Origin: Hymenopus coronatus
Taxonomy: Eukaryota > Arthropoda > Insecta > Mantodea > Hymenopodidae
Direction: 5' to 3'
DNA: 64,000 nt
Assembly (NCBI GenBank): GCA_030762935.1
Contig: CM060882.1
Coordinates: forward strand, 23,441,001 to 23,505,000
Both the position numbers and the translations under genes were made by a program. The notes beneath the pieces are model-generated. The model searched no databases. It worked only from the letters and a program-made list of their open reading frames with translations, and was not told the origin of the DNA. Positions 37,620 to 50,616 of this stretch are shown here, in pieces (position 1 is the first letter of the stretch; each line of letters starts with the position of its first letter).

Positions 37620-38310
37620 AAAGTACTGGAATTGCTTTTATATGCTCACTTATAAATTATTTAGATAAAGCCAACATAATTACAGAATCACAATTGGGTT
37701 TAAGGACAGGAAAGTCAACTGTTGATGCTATAGTTTCATGGGTAAGAAATATAGCCTGTGAATCAAAACATTGTAAGCAGATACCTTTTGTGACCTTAGT
37801 AAATTATTTGACTGCATAGGCCACACATACCTAATTAGCAAATTAAATTACTATGAAGTGAAAAGCTCTCCAATAGAACTTCTCAGATTCTACCTGGAAA
37901 ATTGTAAAAAAGTGGTCTTTATAGGAAACAAGAGGCAGAGTCCTGCAGCATTCCACGGGGTTCAATTCTTGAAATTTACAATTTTCAATTTTGTGTGCAC
38001 ACTCAGTTCTGTATGCAGATAATACTTCTGTGCAATTTTTCATATTGTGTATAGCTATAAGTTATCATGGGCACTACACATCCAAACTTTCCATATGTTC
38101 ATTTGATTAGAAGTTTGACTAGAAACTTGAATGTCCAACACCTGAAGTGTACATTAGGTCAGCTTATTTTGCTGTCTTCCAAAGCATATGGAATTTTATT
38201 CTGGGGAAACGGGAAACAGCTTACATGTCACCTATATAATTTTATTGCAAAAAAAAAAAAAGAAAGAAAGTTATTTGAATAATTTCAGATGCAGCAAAAC
38301 TTGCACCTGC
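37620..38310 (+). mobile_element. LINE reverse-transcriptase fragment
   Basis: Reads QLGLRTGKSTVDAIVSWV, SKLFDC and LISKLNYYEV, the YLENC..VV block, then VCR*YFCAIFH at the YADD site and AYFAVFQSIWNFILG. Order matches a Jockey/CR1-like RT, with frameshifts and stops and the catalytic motif lost. Confidence 0.75.
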
Positions 38311-38677
38311 AAACCATTATTCATTAAATTAAAAGTAAAAATTTGTACATCATTGCATTATTTTATATAAAAACTAAATTCCAAAATAGATAAGATATAC
38401 GTTGATATAACACTGGTGCAGGTCAACATGTTAATATGCCATACTAGAGGTTAACCATCTCAGAAGAGTTTCAACATATGGTATGCATAAAACTATAATA
38501 ATTTAAATTTGGACATAAAAAATCAGTATCAACGTATAAGAATAAGCTGTATAATAATTATTTGCTACACATTATTACTCATTACAGGAATATTATGAAA
38601 TGAAATAGGTAGGCAGTAATTATTTTATTTAGTTTCTGTAACTCAATAATGGGCTATGTAAATTTATTCTTCAGGTT

Positions 38678-39090
38678 TTTTTTTTTTTTTTTTGTTTTTT
38701 TTTTTTTTTTTGTTTTTTTTAACAAACTTTATTTATGCTTGTTTGAATCTCTCAAGGTTTTATCATAACCTTACATGATTACAACAATACAATAATAACA
38801 TTTATAATTTACAATTACCAGTTAAAAAAATGTTGGTTCCTTAGCTATATCAGTTTATATACATTTATTTCTATGAGGTAACTACTTGTTTTATGGATGA
38901 GAGAAGCAATATTTTACGGTATACCAACTCACTGCATTGTTTATCAAATTTTGGGCATATCGACATGAAGTGGGCTACTGTTAATATTGTGTTACATGCT
39001 TCACATATTGGTAGAGGACATTTATTTAGCAGAGATGTTTGTATTAGTTTGGTGTATGCAATTCTCAGTCAGGATATCACAACTTGATTT
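38678..39090 (-). mobile_element. LINE 3' end with poly(A) tail (minus strand)
   Basis: Minus strand reads KCPLPICEACNTILTVAHFM and ICPKFD, the CxxC..H..C terminal motif of Jockey-type LINE ORF2, followed downstream on that strand by an interrupted A-run (T-run at 38678-38720 on plus). Confidence 0.7.
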
Positions 39091-40063
39091 CAGTGAGTGG
39101 GGTTTGGAGGGGGGTTACCTATTTGTTATGTATTTACTATTATTTTATTTCTCAGTCACTTTGTTTTGTTACTTTATGTTAGAATTCCTGGATATGTAAT
39201 AATTAAGCAATTTTATCTATGTATTGAATATGTAAATATCATATATGTGATAATATTTCTTGACCTTTTGTATTGCTGTACCAATCCATGACATAAAAAG
39301 TATTTATTTATTTATTTTAAAATACCTTAAAATGGATCTTATTCAGCAGAGCACAAATACTGAATTAAAATTAAAGAAATAGTTACTTCTCTCCATACTT
39401 TCTTGATGGATTCAGTGTAATGTTAATATTGAACCTAAATAGCATTGGCTCTTGATGAGTATCTTTGGTACTTTGGCTTAAAAAATTTTTAGAGTAACTA
39501 AACTTCATATTTCAAATTATTTCAAGATGTTCTTATTAGTTAATAACATTACATACATGGGCTTATTCTGTGAGCTAACTGGCCAGCTGCAAAGCATGTT
39601 AAATTTGTGAAAAAGAATTTCTATTATTCTTCATCTGTTAGCATTCTAGCCTATTGTTACAACATAAAATGGGCTCCTTGCAATAAAATGTAATTCTGTT
39701 CGTAATGTGTTGTAGCCTGTTTTCTCAGGCAGGAGTAGCGTGACTGACCGATGTGGTATAATGGGCATGTAATCAGGAAGAATACAAGAAGGGGGAAGTC
39801 ACTCTTAGGTCTACTCTCTTGCCATACAAAGCCTAGCTGATAATCTAGAAGACACTGAAACAAACTGATATGTATTGCTTAGCCAGCCTAGTGACTTTTA
39901 TTACTGAAGAAAGGTATTCTTAATTTGCCTAATGGACACAAAATCAGAGTTTACCTATTTAAAAACTAGATGGAGATGATTATTTTTCATTTTTTTTTTT
40001 TTTTTTTTTAATTTAAAGGCCTAGTTAATGGATAGTCAAATTGTAATATTTTTTTTTGCCCTA

Positions 40064-40065
<2 letters not shown>

Positions 40066-40105
<40 letters not shown>

Positions 40106-40118
40106 TATTATTATTATT
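40066..40118. repeat. (TTA)n microsatellite
   Basis: TAT/TTA trinucleotide tract with one interruption, between a T-run and SINE D. Confidence 0.9.
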
Positions 40119-40171
40119 GTATGTGTTAAATATCATTGGATTTATTTACATTGTTAAGGTTAATAAATACT

Positions 40172-41035
40172 GAGCCTGGTGATTCAGGCGTTTCATCTGG
40201 GACTGGTATTTGGGAGGTCCAGGTTCGCTTCCTGTTGGTGGCACACTCTGACCCTGGGTTTTTCCGTGGTTTTCCTGGGGGCCTTTTAGGTGAATGCTGG
40301 AGTGCTGTATGTTTACCACGGTTCCTTTCCCTTCATTTCTTCATTTCATTTTCTTTTTCATCTTTCAGGTCAGCGCAAGTGTGGCTTGAAAATGGCATGT
40401 TATTTATGGACGCTCTTTAACTCTGTGGTTCTCTGCGTCCCATTCTAAATTGGTTGTGAAAGACCACTTAATTTTGCTCAGAGGCCTCTCTATCAGGCTT
40501 GAGGTTCTTTTATGTGCCTTAAATCCATGACACAGGACCAACGGCTTTACTTTCCTTCCAAAGGAAGCCATGCTAAGGATTTATACACCTGAAAAAATCC
40601 ATCATCCTCCGCCTGGTTTGAACCCACGACCTTGGGTATATGAAGTTAGCATGGTAACCATTTCACCACAGAGGGTGAATAATGTGGCTTGTGGCTTTGT
40701 AGGCAGATGGCATGGTTGCTTGCTGTGAGCTAGGCTCTCTTCCTCCTGGTTGCACTGGTTGAGGCTAAGTGCCATTGTAGAGACCTCCTTCCAGTCTCCC
40801 AGCACCTGAATAGCCTCCATGGTCCACCAGGGCTGCCATCTAGTGAATTTGTTAGGGACCTCTGTGCATCCCTGTGCTTAGCTCAGTCATTTCCTGTGTG
40901 CTAGCCTGTGATTTCCCCTCCTCTCATCCCTGGGGTGGTACTGTGCTAGACCGCAATAGATCAGTACTTGGTCCAGTCGCCAAGATGTCCCCCTCCGTTA
41001 GCATGTTCTTACCTCAAAATGAAATAAAATAGATT
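40172..41035 (+). repeat. tRNA-derived SINE, family D, with a family C SINE nested inside
   Basis: Head GATTCAGGCGTTTCATCTGG and box B AGGTTCGCTTCC near 40222; body with CTGGGTTTTTCCGTGGTTTT. After the nested SINE a GC-richer stretch runs to about 41035. The length is unusual for a SINE, so the right part may be another element. Confidence 0.55.
40389..40682 (-). repeat. tRNA-derived SINE, family C, copy 2
   Basis: Same head and body as 35120-35421 on the minus strand. A 9-bp duplication TGTGGCTTG flanks it at 40380-40388 and 40683-40691. Confidence 0.8.
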
Positions 41036-41039
41036 GTGT

Positions 41040-43380
41040 AAAAATGAGACTGTGTTTTTTCTCTGGGCCAAATTTGCATTCATATTTCAATACTAAAGCT
41101 TATTGATGTGAGCACAGATGTGTAGAGATTATTGAAGGGAAGATTCAGTCACCTTAGTTATATAGATTCACGCTCTAAGATTGCCAAGTAAGTGGTTTTG
41201 AGGGGTAAATCAGGAAATTAAATTTTAGACAAACAAAGAAAATGATGTAATTGATAGTACCAGGTCTTCAGTTTAAAGTATGGCATGATATACCTTCATA
41301 GAGGCATATGACTCTTGTCAGAGAAGTTGTTTAGCTGGCAAGGAGTTCAGCCTGAATTCAGAAACCTCCACATCATAGCAACACATGACAGTCTATATGA
41401 TATGTCATGCCAAAACCTGTTTTCACATTTTTCCTTGAAAACTACAAGTTGGTACTTGTTAAAAATACTGGCTAGCATAAGGCAGCATGAAGTTGTTAAC
41501 ACTGTGTGTTATGGTGCCCTTCCATGAATGTAAATAAAAACATTTTCCGGTTAAATTAATGGATCTGGTAGCATTATGCAAGAAAGATTAACTACTTTGA
41601 TTGTGTATTTTATTTTATTTTACACTACTGCATGGGACATTGCTAGGTATGTTATTTGGTCTATGCTTTATGATTGTCATTACCATACTGGTACTTTTGG
41701 ATTGGAGTGCCATGCTTGCTAGGCAACTTTTTTGCCACACATGTACAATGTTATCTCCTTCGCTTTGGAGCTGATATTTGCTTCAAAAACTTGACTCAAT
41801 GCAATAACTCATGGCAGATCCTGAAATGAACACTTGGTATAGTACAATTTCAGTTGCTGCTTGAATGATTTTAAAGTTTGTTTTGTATAAAGATGATAGT
41901 TCTCTTGCATTGACATAACTCGCTTTAAATTCATTTGTCCATCTCTAATTTAGGTGTAACCGTAGTCACATTTGGCTAGTTTTCTTGGATAAACTGACAT
42001 TTAACGCTTGTACAGGATTATACATCCATATTACTGCTGCATCACAATCTGGTCTCCAGGATTCATGAACATATACCTAAACACATTCACACTAAGAACA
42101 GAGAAAGCCTGCCCAGATGTCGTTTTGTCCACCATGAATCCCGCATACAGTAACCCAAGATTTTACATAGACTCGCCTTGATGAGAGACAAGCAATCTGA
42201 CCATTTCAGCTAATAGTGCTGCCTGAATTATTATTATTGCTATTAATTTATTTATTCATTTATTTATTACTAAATTCTGTTTATAGTATAATCACACTCA
42301 CCTGCATGATCCTTTAACTCACAAAATTCCAGGCTGCCATTCCTTCTGAAAAAACTCTGAATGAATAGAAGAGAACATCTTTGACATATTGGGGTTACAC
42401 AATTGAGCAATGTTTATAAAAGGTGATTCATCTAAAATAATTCTTAAAAGTAAATACATGGGATGATGCTTCAGGATTTTGACCCTTAAGTTACGTCCTC
42501 ATAAATTCATCTTTTTTTTAGAACAGGTGATCCAACAGTTGTGGCATTAGTACTGATTTCATAGTATTTATTGAAAACTTATACTGCCACATAGAAGTGT
42601 TCTGATATGTTTTTGTAAATGTTCTTCGCATTTTGTAATGATTTATACTATAGTTAGATATAAAAAAGTTGACTGTTAGAATTTCAGCTATTTCTAAAAT
42701 GTCTATGCTTTTGTAAATATACAATAGAAACAAATTTATTCACCTTAAAAAAATACAATGAATTCATGACTTGATCAAGAAGAACATATGTATTTTAACA
42801 AACAATGCATTATATTTTATAACTGACACTAAGTGCTATCTTGGTCATTGTCAAGCTTCTTCTTGAGCCAAAGATGAACAGAATCCTTGAAATAAACAAT
42901 GGTCCAATGCTATAAAATTGACTTGCTTATGGATAAGTAGCTAGATGGCTTATTTAGCAAAATTATCAAAATTCAAATTCAAAATAAACAAGAGTTTAGT
43001 AGTTCTACTACATAAGATAATCAAAGCGATGTATTCTTGAATTTTTAAATGGATAAAACAGTGTTTTTAGGGTAGGATTTTAACCTTCTGTGCTCTGTGG
43101 GACTTTGGTAACCTCAGGGAGTGTAATTATATAAATAAGACCTTTATGGGAAAATGAATCTTTTGATTAATTTATGTTGTTGGAGATGGTGGCATACTTA
43201 TCTATTTGAATGGTATTCATTGTTAAACTTAAAAAATGATTTTATTTTCATGTATGAATGAACTTCTCTAAGATATAAATACTTGGTAAATGTAGACTTT
43301 TAAAATCGAGTAAAGCAGTTTACTCGTAAATTGGTTCACTTGCTGATTATTCTTATTATTCTTTTTTGTAGTTTAAACAC
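41040..43380. other. Intronic interval, no gene seen
   Basis: Ordinary AT-rich sequence with short simple repeats (TTTATTTATTCATTTATTTA near 42245). No domain or terminal repeats recognised. Confidence 0.35.
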
Positions 43381-43385
43381 TTAAA

Positions 43386-43451
43386 TATAGTCATTGGAAA
43401 ATCCCTAGAAGATGATTCTATAGTCATTGGAAAATCCCTAGAAGATGATTC
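43386..43451. repeat. Perfect 33-bp tandem duplication
   Basis: The unit beginning TATAGTCATTGGAAAATCCC occurs twice without a mismatch (43386-43418, 43419-43451). Confidence 0.95.
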
Positions 43452-44109
43452 TGTGTTTCATTGCTGAATATATAACTAAAATGCACCTTTTAAGACATCT
43501 AGGTTGCACTATTAGCCAGCAGTCTTATTGCATAGCTTAATTATATGACTTAATTTATTAGAAAGTTGACATGCTCTATCCAGTTGAGCTGGGAATCAAT
43601 AACAATCCCTAAAAATTGGTACAATGACTCTCACTTGGTGATGTTTTAAGTGTTGAAATTCCCTATTGTTGATTGAATTTAAAACATGCAGTTTTATTTA
43701 TATTTATATTTTGTCATCCATTTTGTAATTCTGAGTTGGTATAATTTATTTCTGCATAAGTCTTTTCTCACTACTTTTGAAAATATGGTTTGTATCGTCT
43801 TCAAAAAAGTACACTACAGATCAGGAGAGGGAAGATCATTGATGTAAGTTAAAAATAGAATTGGTTCTAATATGGATCCCTGCAGAATGCTGGATACTAT
43901 AACAGCAAGATTTCAACATGTACCATCTAATTCAACCATTTGCTTAAAGCTTGAGTTGGCCTTTATTTCTAATAATATTTTGTTATAAAGCATATAGGTT
44001 ACTTTCTAACAGTTTCATATGAAATATTGTATACATAAACTCTATAATAGTGTATTACCTCCCCATAGTGGCTTACTAACATAAGGTCTTAGAATTAGGT
44101 AACCTGGTG

Positions 44110-44152
<43 letters not shown>
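44110..44152. repeat. (AAT)n microsatellite
   Basis: About fourteen trinucleotide units without interruption. Confidence 0.9.
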
Positions 44153-44403
44153 GGAACTCTCATTGATGAAGAGCCATGCTTTTTTCAGTTGTTTACTGCA
44201 GGAAAACAATAAGTAAAACCAATGTTTAAGGTCTATGAGGGCCAAAGAGTTGTATGATACAATGTAGAGTGTATTGTTATAATAATACTTAAGAAGGGGA
44301 TTTTAGTACATGTGAAAACAAGTGCCATTATCTTCAGATTATTAGAAAAATTTATATTAAGGTCTTAAGCCCCCATTCACAATGAAGGCATAGCACCAAC
44401 AAT

Positions 44404-44706
44404 GTGATAAGTGCAAGTATGAGGGAAGTTATAATGAAGAGAGCTATAAGAGCCTCACCCAGGACTCACTGTAAACCACTTTTTATTCAATATGGTGTAT
44501 TTACTTATTTTACCATTGCTGTACCTTCTGGCCTGCCTCTTGATGTCAAGAAAAATATTAATGATTTTATTACCTGTGACAATCTACATAATTATTCAAC
44601 ATGTAAGAATTCAAATGTTTATGTACCTAAAAGTAAGTATAGTGCAAGCGTAAATTGTAGAGGAAGTTTTAAATATGTTACATGTTCATATACTCAAGTT
44701 CATTAG
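44404..44706 (+). mobile_element. LINE ORF2 C-terminal fragment
   Basis: Open frame of 100 codons. HCKPLFIQYGVFTYFTIAV followed by DVKKNINDF and a basic Y-P-K-S-K-like end fits the region after the RT domain in Jockey/CR1-like LINEs. Confidence 0.6.
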
Positions 44707-44743
44707 ATAAATGCTATGTAAACTATTTACTGATTGTACACTT

Positions 44744-44751
<8 letters not shown>

Positions 44752-44777
<26 letters not shown>
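44752..44777. repeat. (AT)n microsatellite
   Basis: Pure AT dinucleotide run of about 13 units. Confidence 0.9.
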
Positions 44778-44782
<5 letters not shown>

Positions 44783-44849
44783 CTTGATGTTTTGATGTTT
44801 CAAGCAATGTAAACATAACGTGAAATAAAGTATTATTATATTATTAGAA

Positions 44850-44960
44850 CCAGTTGAAAAATTCAATGCCACAGCCAAGATTTGAACTCGGTTCTCCCAC
44901 TCTCTGTGGGGTTGCTCTAACCATTGAGCTACTGTGACAACTTGCCGGCGTGCCATTCAA
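44850..44960 (-). repeat. tRNA-like SINE, family E (minus strand)
   Basis: Minus strand carries TAGCTCAATGGTTAGAGC (box A) and GAGTTCAAATC (box B), ending GGCATTGAATTTTTCAACTG. Same family as 13075. Confidence 0.7.
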
Positions 44961-45554
44961 TCTTCAATGTGTTTTGCCTGGTTGAACCAACCAGTATGTC
45001 TCACTTCAGAGAACTACTTTAATACCGTCATAAGTACTCAGTATCCGGTAATATTAAATATGTTCTCGCCAACATACGGATTATATTTTTCTTGTGTGAA
45101 AAAAAAATTAAATTAAAAACTTAACTTGACTACTTTTGTGAAGATTACCATGCACCTTAGGTCTGAACTTAGTAATTATCATGCTCAATTTTCTGTGTGA
45201 TAATTTTATCTGGATTTCTGTAGAAAGTAAATTTGTAATTCCATCAAAGCTACAAGGACATTTTCATGGAAAATATTATTGCTATATGATTTACATACAA
45301 TTAGAGTTATGCTTTTGTCCTACACTGGTTTGATATTTTCTACAGAAGCTGTGATGTAATTTCTTTACTTGTACCAATTATGACTTCTGAGCACCAATAT
45401 TCACTGTTCAGTAATTAGTGTATAAAAAACAATCTAGAGACAACAACCCCTTCACTGTATTAGTATAGCATTCTTTGTAACACTTAAGTGTATTCAGATT
45501 TATAACCAATTATGTATCAAATTACATGATAATTGAATTTGCACTCCCTAATTG

Positions 45555-45785
45555 GAATCCAACCCGGTGGAGGATGATGGATTTTTTTGGGTGTAAAAAT
45601 CCTTAACATGGCTTCCTTCAAAAGGAAGGTAAAACCATTGTTTCCTGGCATAGATTTATGGCACATGAAAGAACCTCAAGCCTACTAAAGAGGCCTCGGA
45701 GCAAAATTAAGCTATCTTTTATGACCAATATAGAATGGGATGGTGAGGACCACAGCATTTAAAATAGTGTTTGTAAATAAAAATC
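45555..45785 (+). repeat. tRNA-derived SINE, family C, copy 3 (5' truncated)
   Basis: Starts at the box B remnant ATCCAACCCGGTGG and follows the family C body to AAATAAAAATC. Confidence 0.75.
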
Positions 45786-45917
45786 AATTTAATTTAACTT
45801 CTGATTGGAAGTAAAATTTTTTGTCCATTTTAAGAAACCTTAATACAGTGGGGCATAAACACCTAGCAGTTTTTAAACCAATCTGAACACTGTGTGATTG
45901 GACAAAGATATGTTTCA

Positions 45918-46375
45918 TCATATTACAATGTACACTATGGCATGGAGTTTCAGATAACATTGTTCACTTATGATTGATTTTATGTTTATTTAGGATGGCA
46001 ACACAATTGCTTATTGCGGTTATGGTTTGACAGAATGTTTAGCCAAATAACTCAGTTTAGAATCTTCTTCACACGAGTTCTCAACCACAGCAACACAATA
46101 TTCTGAAGGGAGCATTGCAATTATTGAAATGTCTCTGGAATTCTCATGAATAGCTAAAGCTCAGTTTGTTCTGATAATATTTCTACTGAATGAATACCCT
46201 CTGGTACAGATCAGCACTCCATGCAACTGAACTTAAAGTAATGCATTGTTAGACCATAATCACAACTGTCAACTGTTTTGCCAATCTATAGCAAAAAAGA
46301 AGATGAAGAAGACATAAAATCATCAGAAAATCATATCATCTCAGACTCCATGCCATTGTATATTGCAACATAACT
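45918..46375. repeat. Foldback element, about 460 bp
   Basis: TATGGCATGGAGTTTCAGAT near 45937 is mirrored by ATCTCAGACTCCATGCCATT near 46338, with wider imperfect pairing (TTACAATGTA / TATATTGCAA). No open frame between. Confidence 0.5.
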
Positions 46376-46739
46376 AGATCAAGTACATGGTGTTCGGATT
46401 AGTTTAAAAAAGCATCAGATGTTTGTATTCCTTAAGTATTCCTCATTTCAAATCATAGCTAACAACAGGTAAGGCAATTATGATGAAGAATTGAATTTTA
46501 ATTTATTTCAGCTTCTAAACTATACGTTCATGTATGTATAACAAAATTTGCAAAACTTGAACACCAACTTGTTAATTTTTAATTTAATTGAAAGAAACTT
46601 TAGTCAGTGAAGCAGAGAAAAAATTGGAACTAATAGTTGACACAGTGGCATAAATTATTCATGTTTTGAAACATGTCCTATGTTTTAAAGAAGTAAAATA
46701 TTTGTGTCACCACATTGATTCACAGTTAAAAGTTTTATT

Positions 46740-47536
46740 TCACTACCATATACAATGTACATACATAGTAGGTAGACAAAAATTCTGATACCTTTATATC
46801 ACCAGAAATACATGTTTTGATGGTCCCTGAATAACAACATTAGAAAAAGTCCATGTTTTACCTATCTGTATATCTGTGAACAGTATAATCAAAGACAAAA
46901 CACTGTTAAATACCAACTTAATTCAGCATCTTCCAAGCATGCAACAAAAATGTTTCAAGAAAATCCCCCCCAAATCACTCTACCTTTACATTGAACATTT
47001 TTTGAAAAATATGATTTTTTTTTTAAAAAATGCCTTTAACAATTTTTATTAAATTACCATACTTTTAAGATATTTTAATGACAAATGAAATGTATGTTGA
47101 ATTTTTTGGGAACAGCATCTGATGTCCTCTTAATTCTGGATCACTTTTGCATAACTAATAAACTGCAAGAGATATCAAAAACTACTCTACAAAATAAATG
47201 CAGATCTTATTAAAGCACACAGTTAGTGTCTGATTTTTGTGCAGTTAGCTATTTCCAAGACTCAAATGGGGAGTCATCATTTGTTTTTCTTTTTATATTC
47301 CTGGCCATATAAAGAGAACTAAATTTTAAAGTCAACACATAGTGACTAGCCTTTAAAAGATTTGATTCTTGTTTAAACCTACATAATACCCTTATTTCCC
47401 TTCTATCTACAAGAAAGTAAGTAATATTTCTGTTCATCTCAATTAGCATGAAGTAGATAGAAGAATAAGCTTTTATAAAAATAGTTATTTGCAGAATAGG
47501 TAGAGAAAGTCATGTGAATTGAATACATTGGATATT
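46740..47536 (+). repeat. REP1 copy 13 (diverged)
   Basis: A-end decayed; the internal order is kept and the B-end TAGAGAAAGTCATGTGAATT is clear. Confidence 0.7.
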
Positions 47537-48160
47537 TTACAAACTCCTTGTTATTCTTACCATTTACACATACCAGTTGTTACATTTGAGTTTCCAATCA
47601 CTTTAGCCTCATTTTATACCAGAATGTAATGGAATATATTTTAGAAGTGTCTCCATTGTCAGTCAGGGAATATAACATCAGATCAATTTTTAAAATAATA
47701 TAAAGATTGATATTTGGTTTTATGGTCATGCAGTGCAAGGCACAATAGGAGTAACTAATCTATCAAACCAAGGATCGCAGGATTGGACCCAGTCAAAATA
47801 AATGTTCTGCATTCAAGTGAAACTGTGGAAAAGGATGGGGAGGGCCTAACTAAATCAATCGGTGTGGTGTGGTTGGATTCTGACAGGTTTTGATTAAATA
47901 CAGATACATGAATTTTACAATTTTTTTCTTTTTCTTTCTTTCCTTTTTGATAAACAATCCACTCTCATTTTTATATAGCATTCATTATAAGATCATATTA
48001 CTACAGTTACCATCTGTCTGAATGGTCACACAATCTAAAGCATGGTATACAAGAGTTGACCAAACTGGTATGATCAGAGATTTGTGCCCCAGAGAACCAA
48101 AATATGTTTTTAATTTATTTTCTTTGTTTATTTACTTTAACACCTCACCTTCATTATTAG

Positions 48161-48315
48161 ATATCCTTGAAGAGTTAAATTATGATATCCCTCGTGAAAA
48201 TTATCTCATTGAACAGTACATACATCTTTATAAGGCACAAGAGCCTAGACTGAAGATGAAAACAGTCTCTGAAACATGTTCCAATAAGTTGGTACAGAAA
48301 GTGAAGTTAGAGTAA
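48161..48315 (+). CDS. Possible finger-less alternative terminal exon (unrecognised 50-residue tail)
   Basis: An open stretch ends at TAA 48313-48315. A plausible acceptor (pyrimidine-rich CACCTCACCTTC, then TTATTAG at 48154-48160) would enter it in phase 1, the phase used by all four zinc-finger exons, with AT completing the split codon. It encodes about 50 residues, acidic and leucine-rich first, lysine-rich at the end, with no zinc-finger spacing and no domain I recognise. AATAAA lies at 48345-48350, 30 bases after the stop. A Penelope-like insertion with target duplication at 48347-48359 sits right behind it. It may instead be a scrap of a mobile element or a chance reading frame. Confidence 0.25.
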
Positions 48316-48359
48316 CTAAAAATTATTTTGAGTATGAAATATAAAATAAATATGTTAAT

Positions 48360-48478
48360 AAGAACTATAGCTTTCCTGGCGACGTGTTAATTCAAAATCT
48401 TCTCGGGCTTCTAGCCAGGTAATAACTTGACACCAAGCCAAGTTATTACCTGGCTAGAAGCCCGAGAAGATTTTGAAT
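48360..48478 (-). mobile_element. Penelope-like palindromic element, copy b (minimal hairpin)
   Basis: AAGAACTATAGCTTTCCTGG tail, then two inverted arms of about 50 bp (AAAATCTTCTCGGGCTTCTA and its complement). 13-bp duplication TAAATATGTTAAT at 48347-48359 and 48479-48491. Confidence 0.75.
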
Positions 48479-48499
48479 TAAATATGTTAATGTTTAAAT

Positions 48500-49715
48500 T
48501 CCATAGAGTCTGCGCTTGTCTTATAAATTCTATAAATTTTTAATAGCTCTATACCTAATTCAATTATAACCATCCACTGTCTAGAGCTTGATATATTTAT
48601 AAATGCAGAAAGATGAGTGTGAAATAGATTTGAATCACACATAAGAGTAGCTTGAGACATAATATGTAGTAACCTAAATGTTAAAACTGCATCTTATTCT
48701 ATAAATGTTAATTGGATGAACATTGTAGTTTAAGTTTCTTTTAGATTAGCTTTACAGCTCTCCACAGATAAAACATATTGCTTCATTAGCAAGCCATACT
48801 GTAGTACTGTCCATGCAAATAGACGAGAGCAGTGTAAACATGATGCACAGTGCAATCGGCCAGCAAATAGCAAGCATCAGTCTGTCCAGCACTGTGACAT
48901 GTGACGCATAGCAGAGCAGAGATAAAAATAGGCTAAACAGTGCCACCAGGTCTTAGCAAATTAGAGCAAAAAGTCTTGCGCAAGACAGACACAAGAAGTG
49001 ATTGGTAATGTGTATCAGTTTGTGATGAAGAAACTGCAGACCTCTATTACTCATAAATTCAAGTCTGTAAGCAACTAGTAGTGGAAGCCGTTTCTGTAAC
49101 CTTTAGTTCAGACCGTAGTGTCAAGTTGAATTAGAACCTATTCAGTTTGGCAAATGTTTGGCTTGCTTAAAATCTCATAAAGAAAGACCCAGAAGATTGC
49201 AAAAGGCTGAATTAGACAATTTTAATGAGAGTATTTTTTTCTGTACAGCGGAGGACTTCTATATACAAGAAAATTAAAGACCACTTAAAAAGGTTCAGAC
49301 TAAATTGAAAGCATCTATTGGTTTTGATGCCAGTATTAACACATTCCAGAAGATCCTACATGCTATAGTTAACAATTTTAGTGCATGATTAGTACATATT
49401 TTCAAAATTATAGAGCATATTTTAAAGATTTAGACAGCATAAATGCACATATATTTTAGACCTTGCTCCACACAAACTGATGGCCACTAATAACTAATGT
49501 ATATGTTTGTTGTGTCACATCATCCCAGCTCTCCTGTGCTATATTTGGGCATTTATGTGATGCATAACTATCGCTTGAAGGCTCTCCTCTTCTCCCCAGT
49601 CTATTTGCATCAACAATACTCATCTTTTCTTTGAGTAAAGAAGAACTATATTTGCTAAATAAACTAATTATGGCAGTCTTTTTGGTTTACTGTCTGTTGA
49701 AATGTGATGTATTTT
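48500..49715. other. Intronic interval, no gene seen
   Basis: No recognisable protein or repeat family. Slightly GC-richer at 48760-48960. Confidence 0.35.
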
Positions 49716-49719
49716 TTTT

Positions 49720-50537
49720 ACTTTCTCTACACATGCTATATAGTGTATAGAGAAAATATTGCATTCCACCTAAAAATTTGATACCGAGATTTCACCACAA
49801 ATACATTTTTGGGTCCCCCTGAATCCAAAAAAAGCATTTTTGGGAAAAGGTCCGTGTGTCTGTGGACAACATAGCTCAAAAACGAAAACACTGCTGAATA
49901 CCAATCCAAGGATGCGATCCGATGATTTTCAAGAAAATGCCCCTCACCCTCAACTACCCTTTACATGGAACTTTTTTCAAAAATTTTGATTTTCTCAAAA
50001 ATGGCTCTAATGATTTTGATTAAAATGTATATTAAATATATTTACCTGACAAATAAAATCTATATCTTGAATTTTCTAGGAATAGCCTCTGAATAGTGCT
50101 TTATTCTGGATGAATTTTATGGAGTTTTGCATAACTGCTAAACTGTAAGAGATGGAAAAAAAAATACCATACAAAAAATGTAGTTAAAGCACACAATTTA
50201 TGTTGTATACATTTTTTCGTGGAGTTGATCGTTTTTGAGATATTCGTTGTTATTGGTTTTAGCTTTAAAAAACATATACTTTTCTCATACAGGAGTTTGT
50301 CAACTCTTATCCACACAAACAAGGAACTTCAATCACATAGCAACCAGCTTTTGACTATCACTTTAACCTATGGTACTCCCTTATTTCGCTCCTACTTACA
50401 AGGAAGCAAGTAATAAGACTATTTCTGCTAATTTTTTCTCAATTTGCATGAAGTAAATAGAAGCATAAGCTTTTTAACAATAATTTGTTGCAGAGATGTT
50501 GAGAAAGTTATGTGAATGGAACATATCAGATTTTTCT
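49720..50537 (+). repeat. REP1 copy 14 (full length)
   Basis: ACTTTCTCTACACATGCTAT to GAGAAAGTTATGTGAATGGA and ATATCAGATTTTT. Ends only 79 bp before exon 4. Confidence 0.85.
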
Positions 50538-50616
50538 ATGTATAAAGTGAATTAAATTTACACATGTAGTCTTATAAACTTATTGATCTAATAATGCTTT
50601 TCTCTCTCATCTCTAG

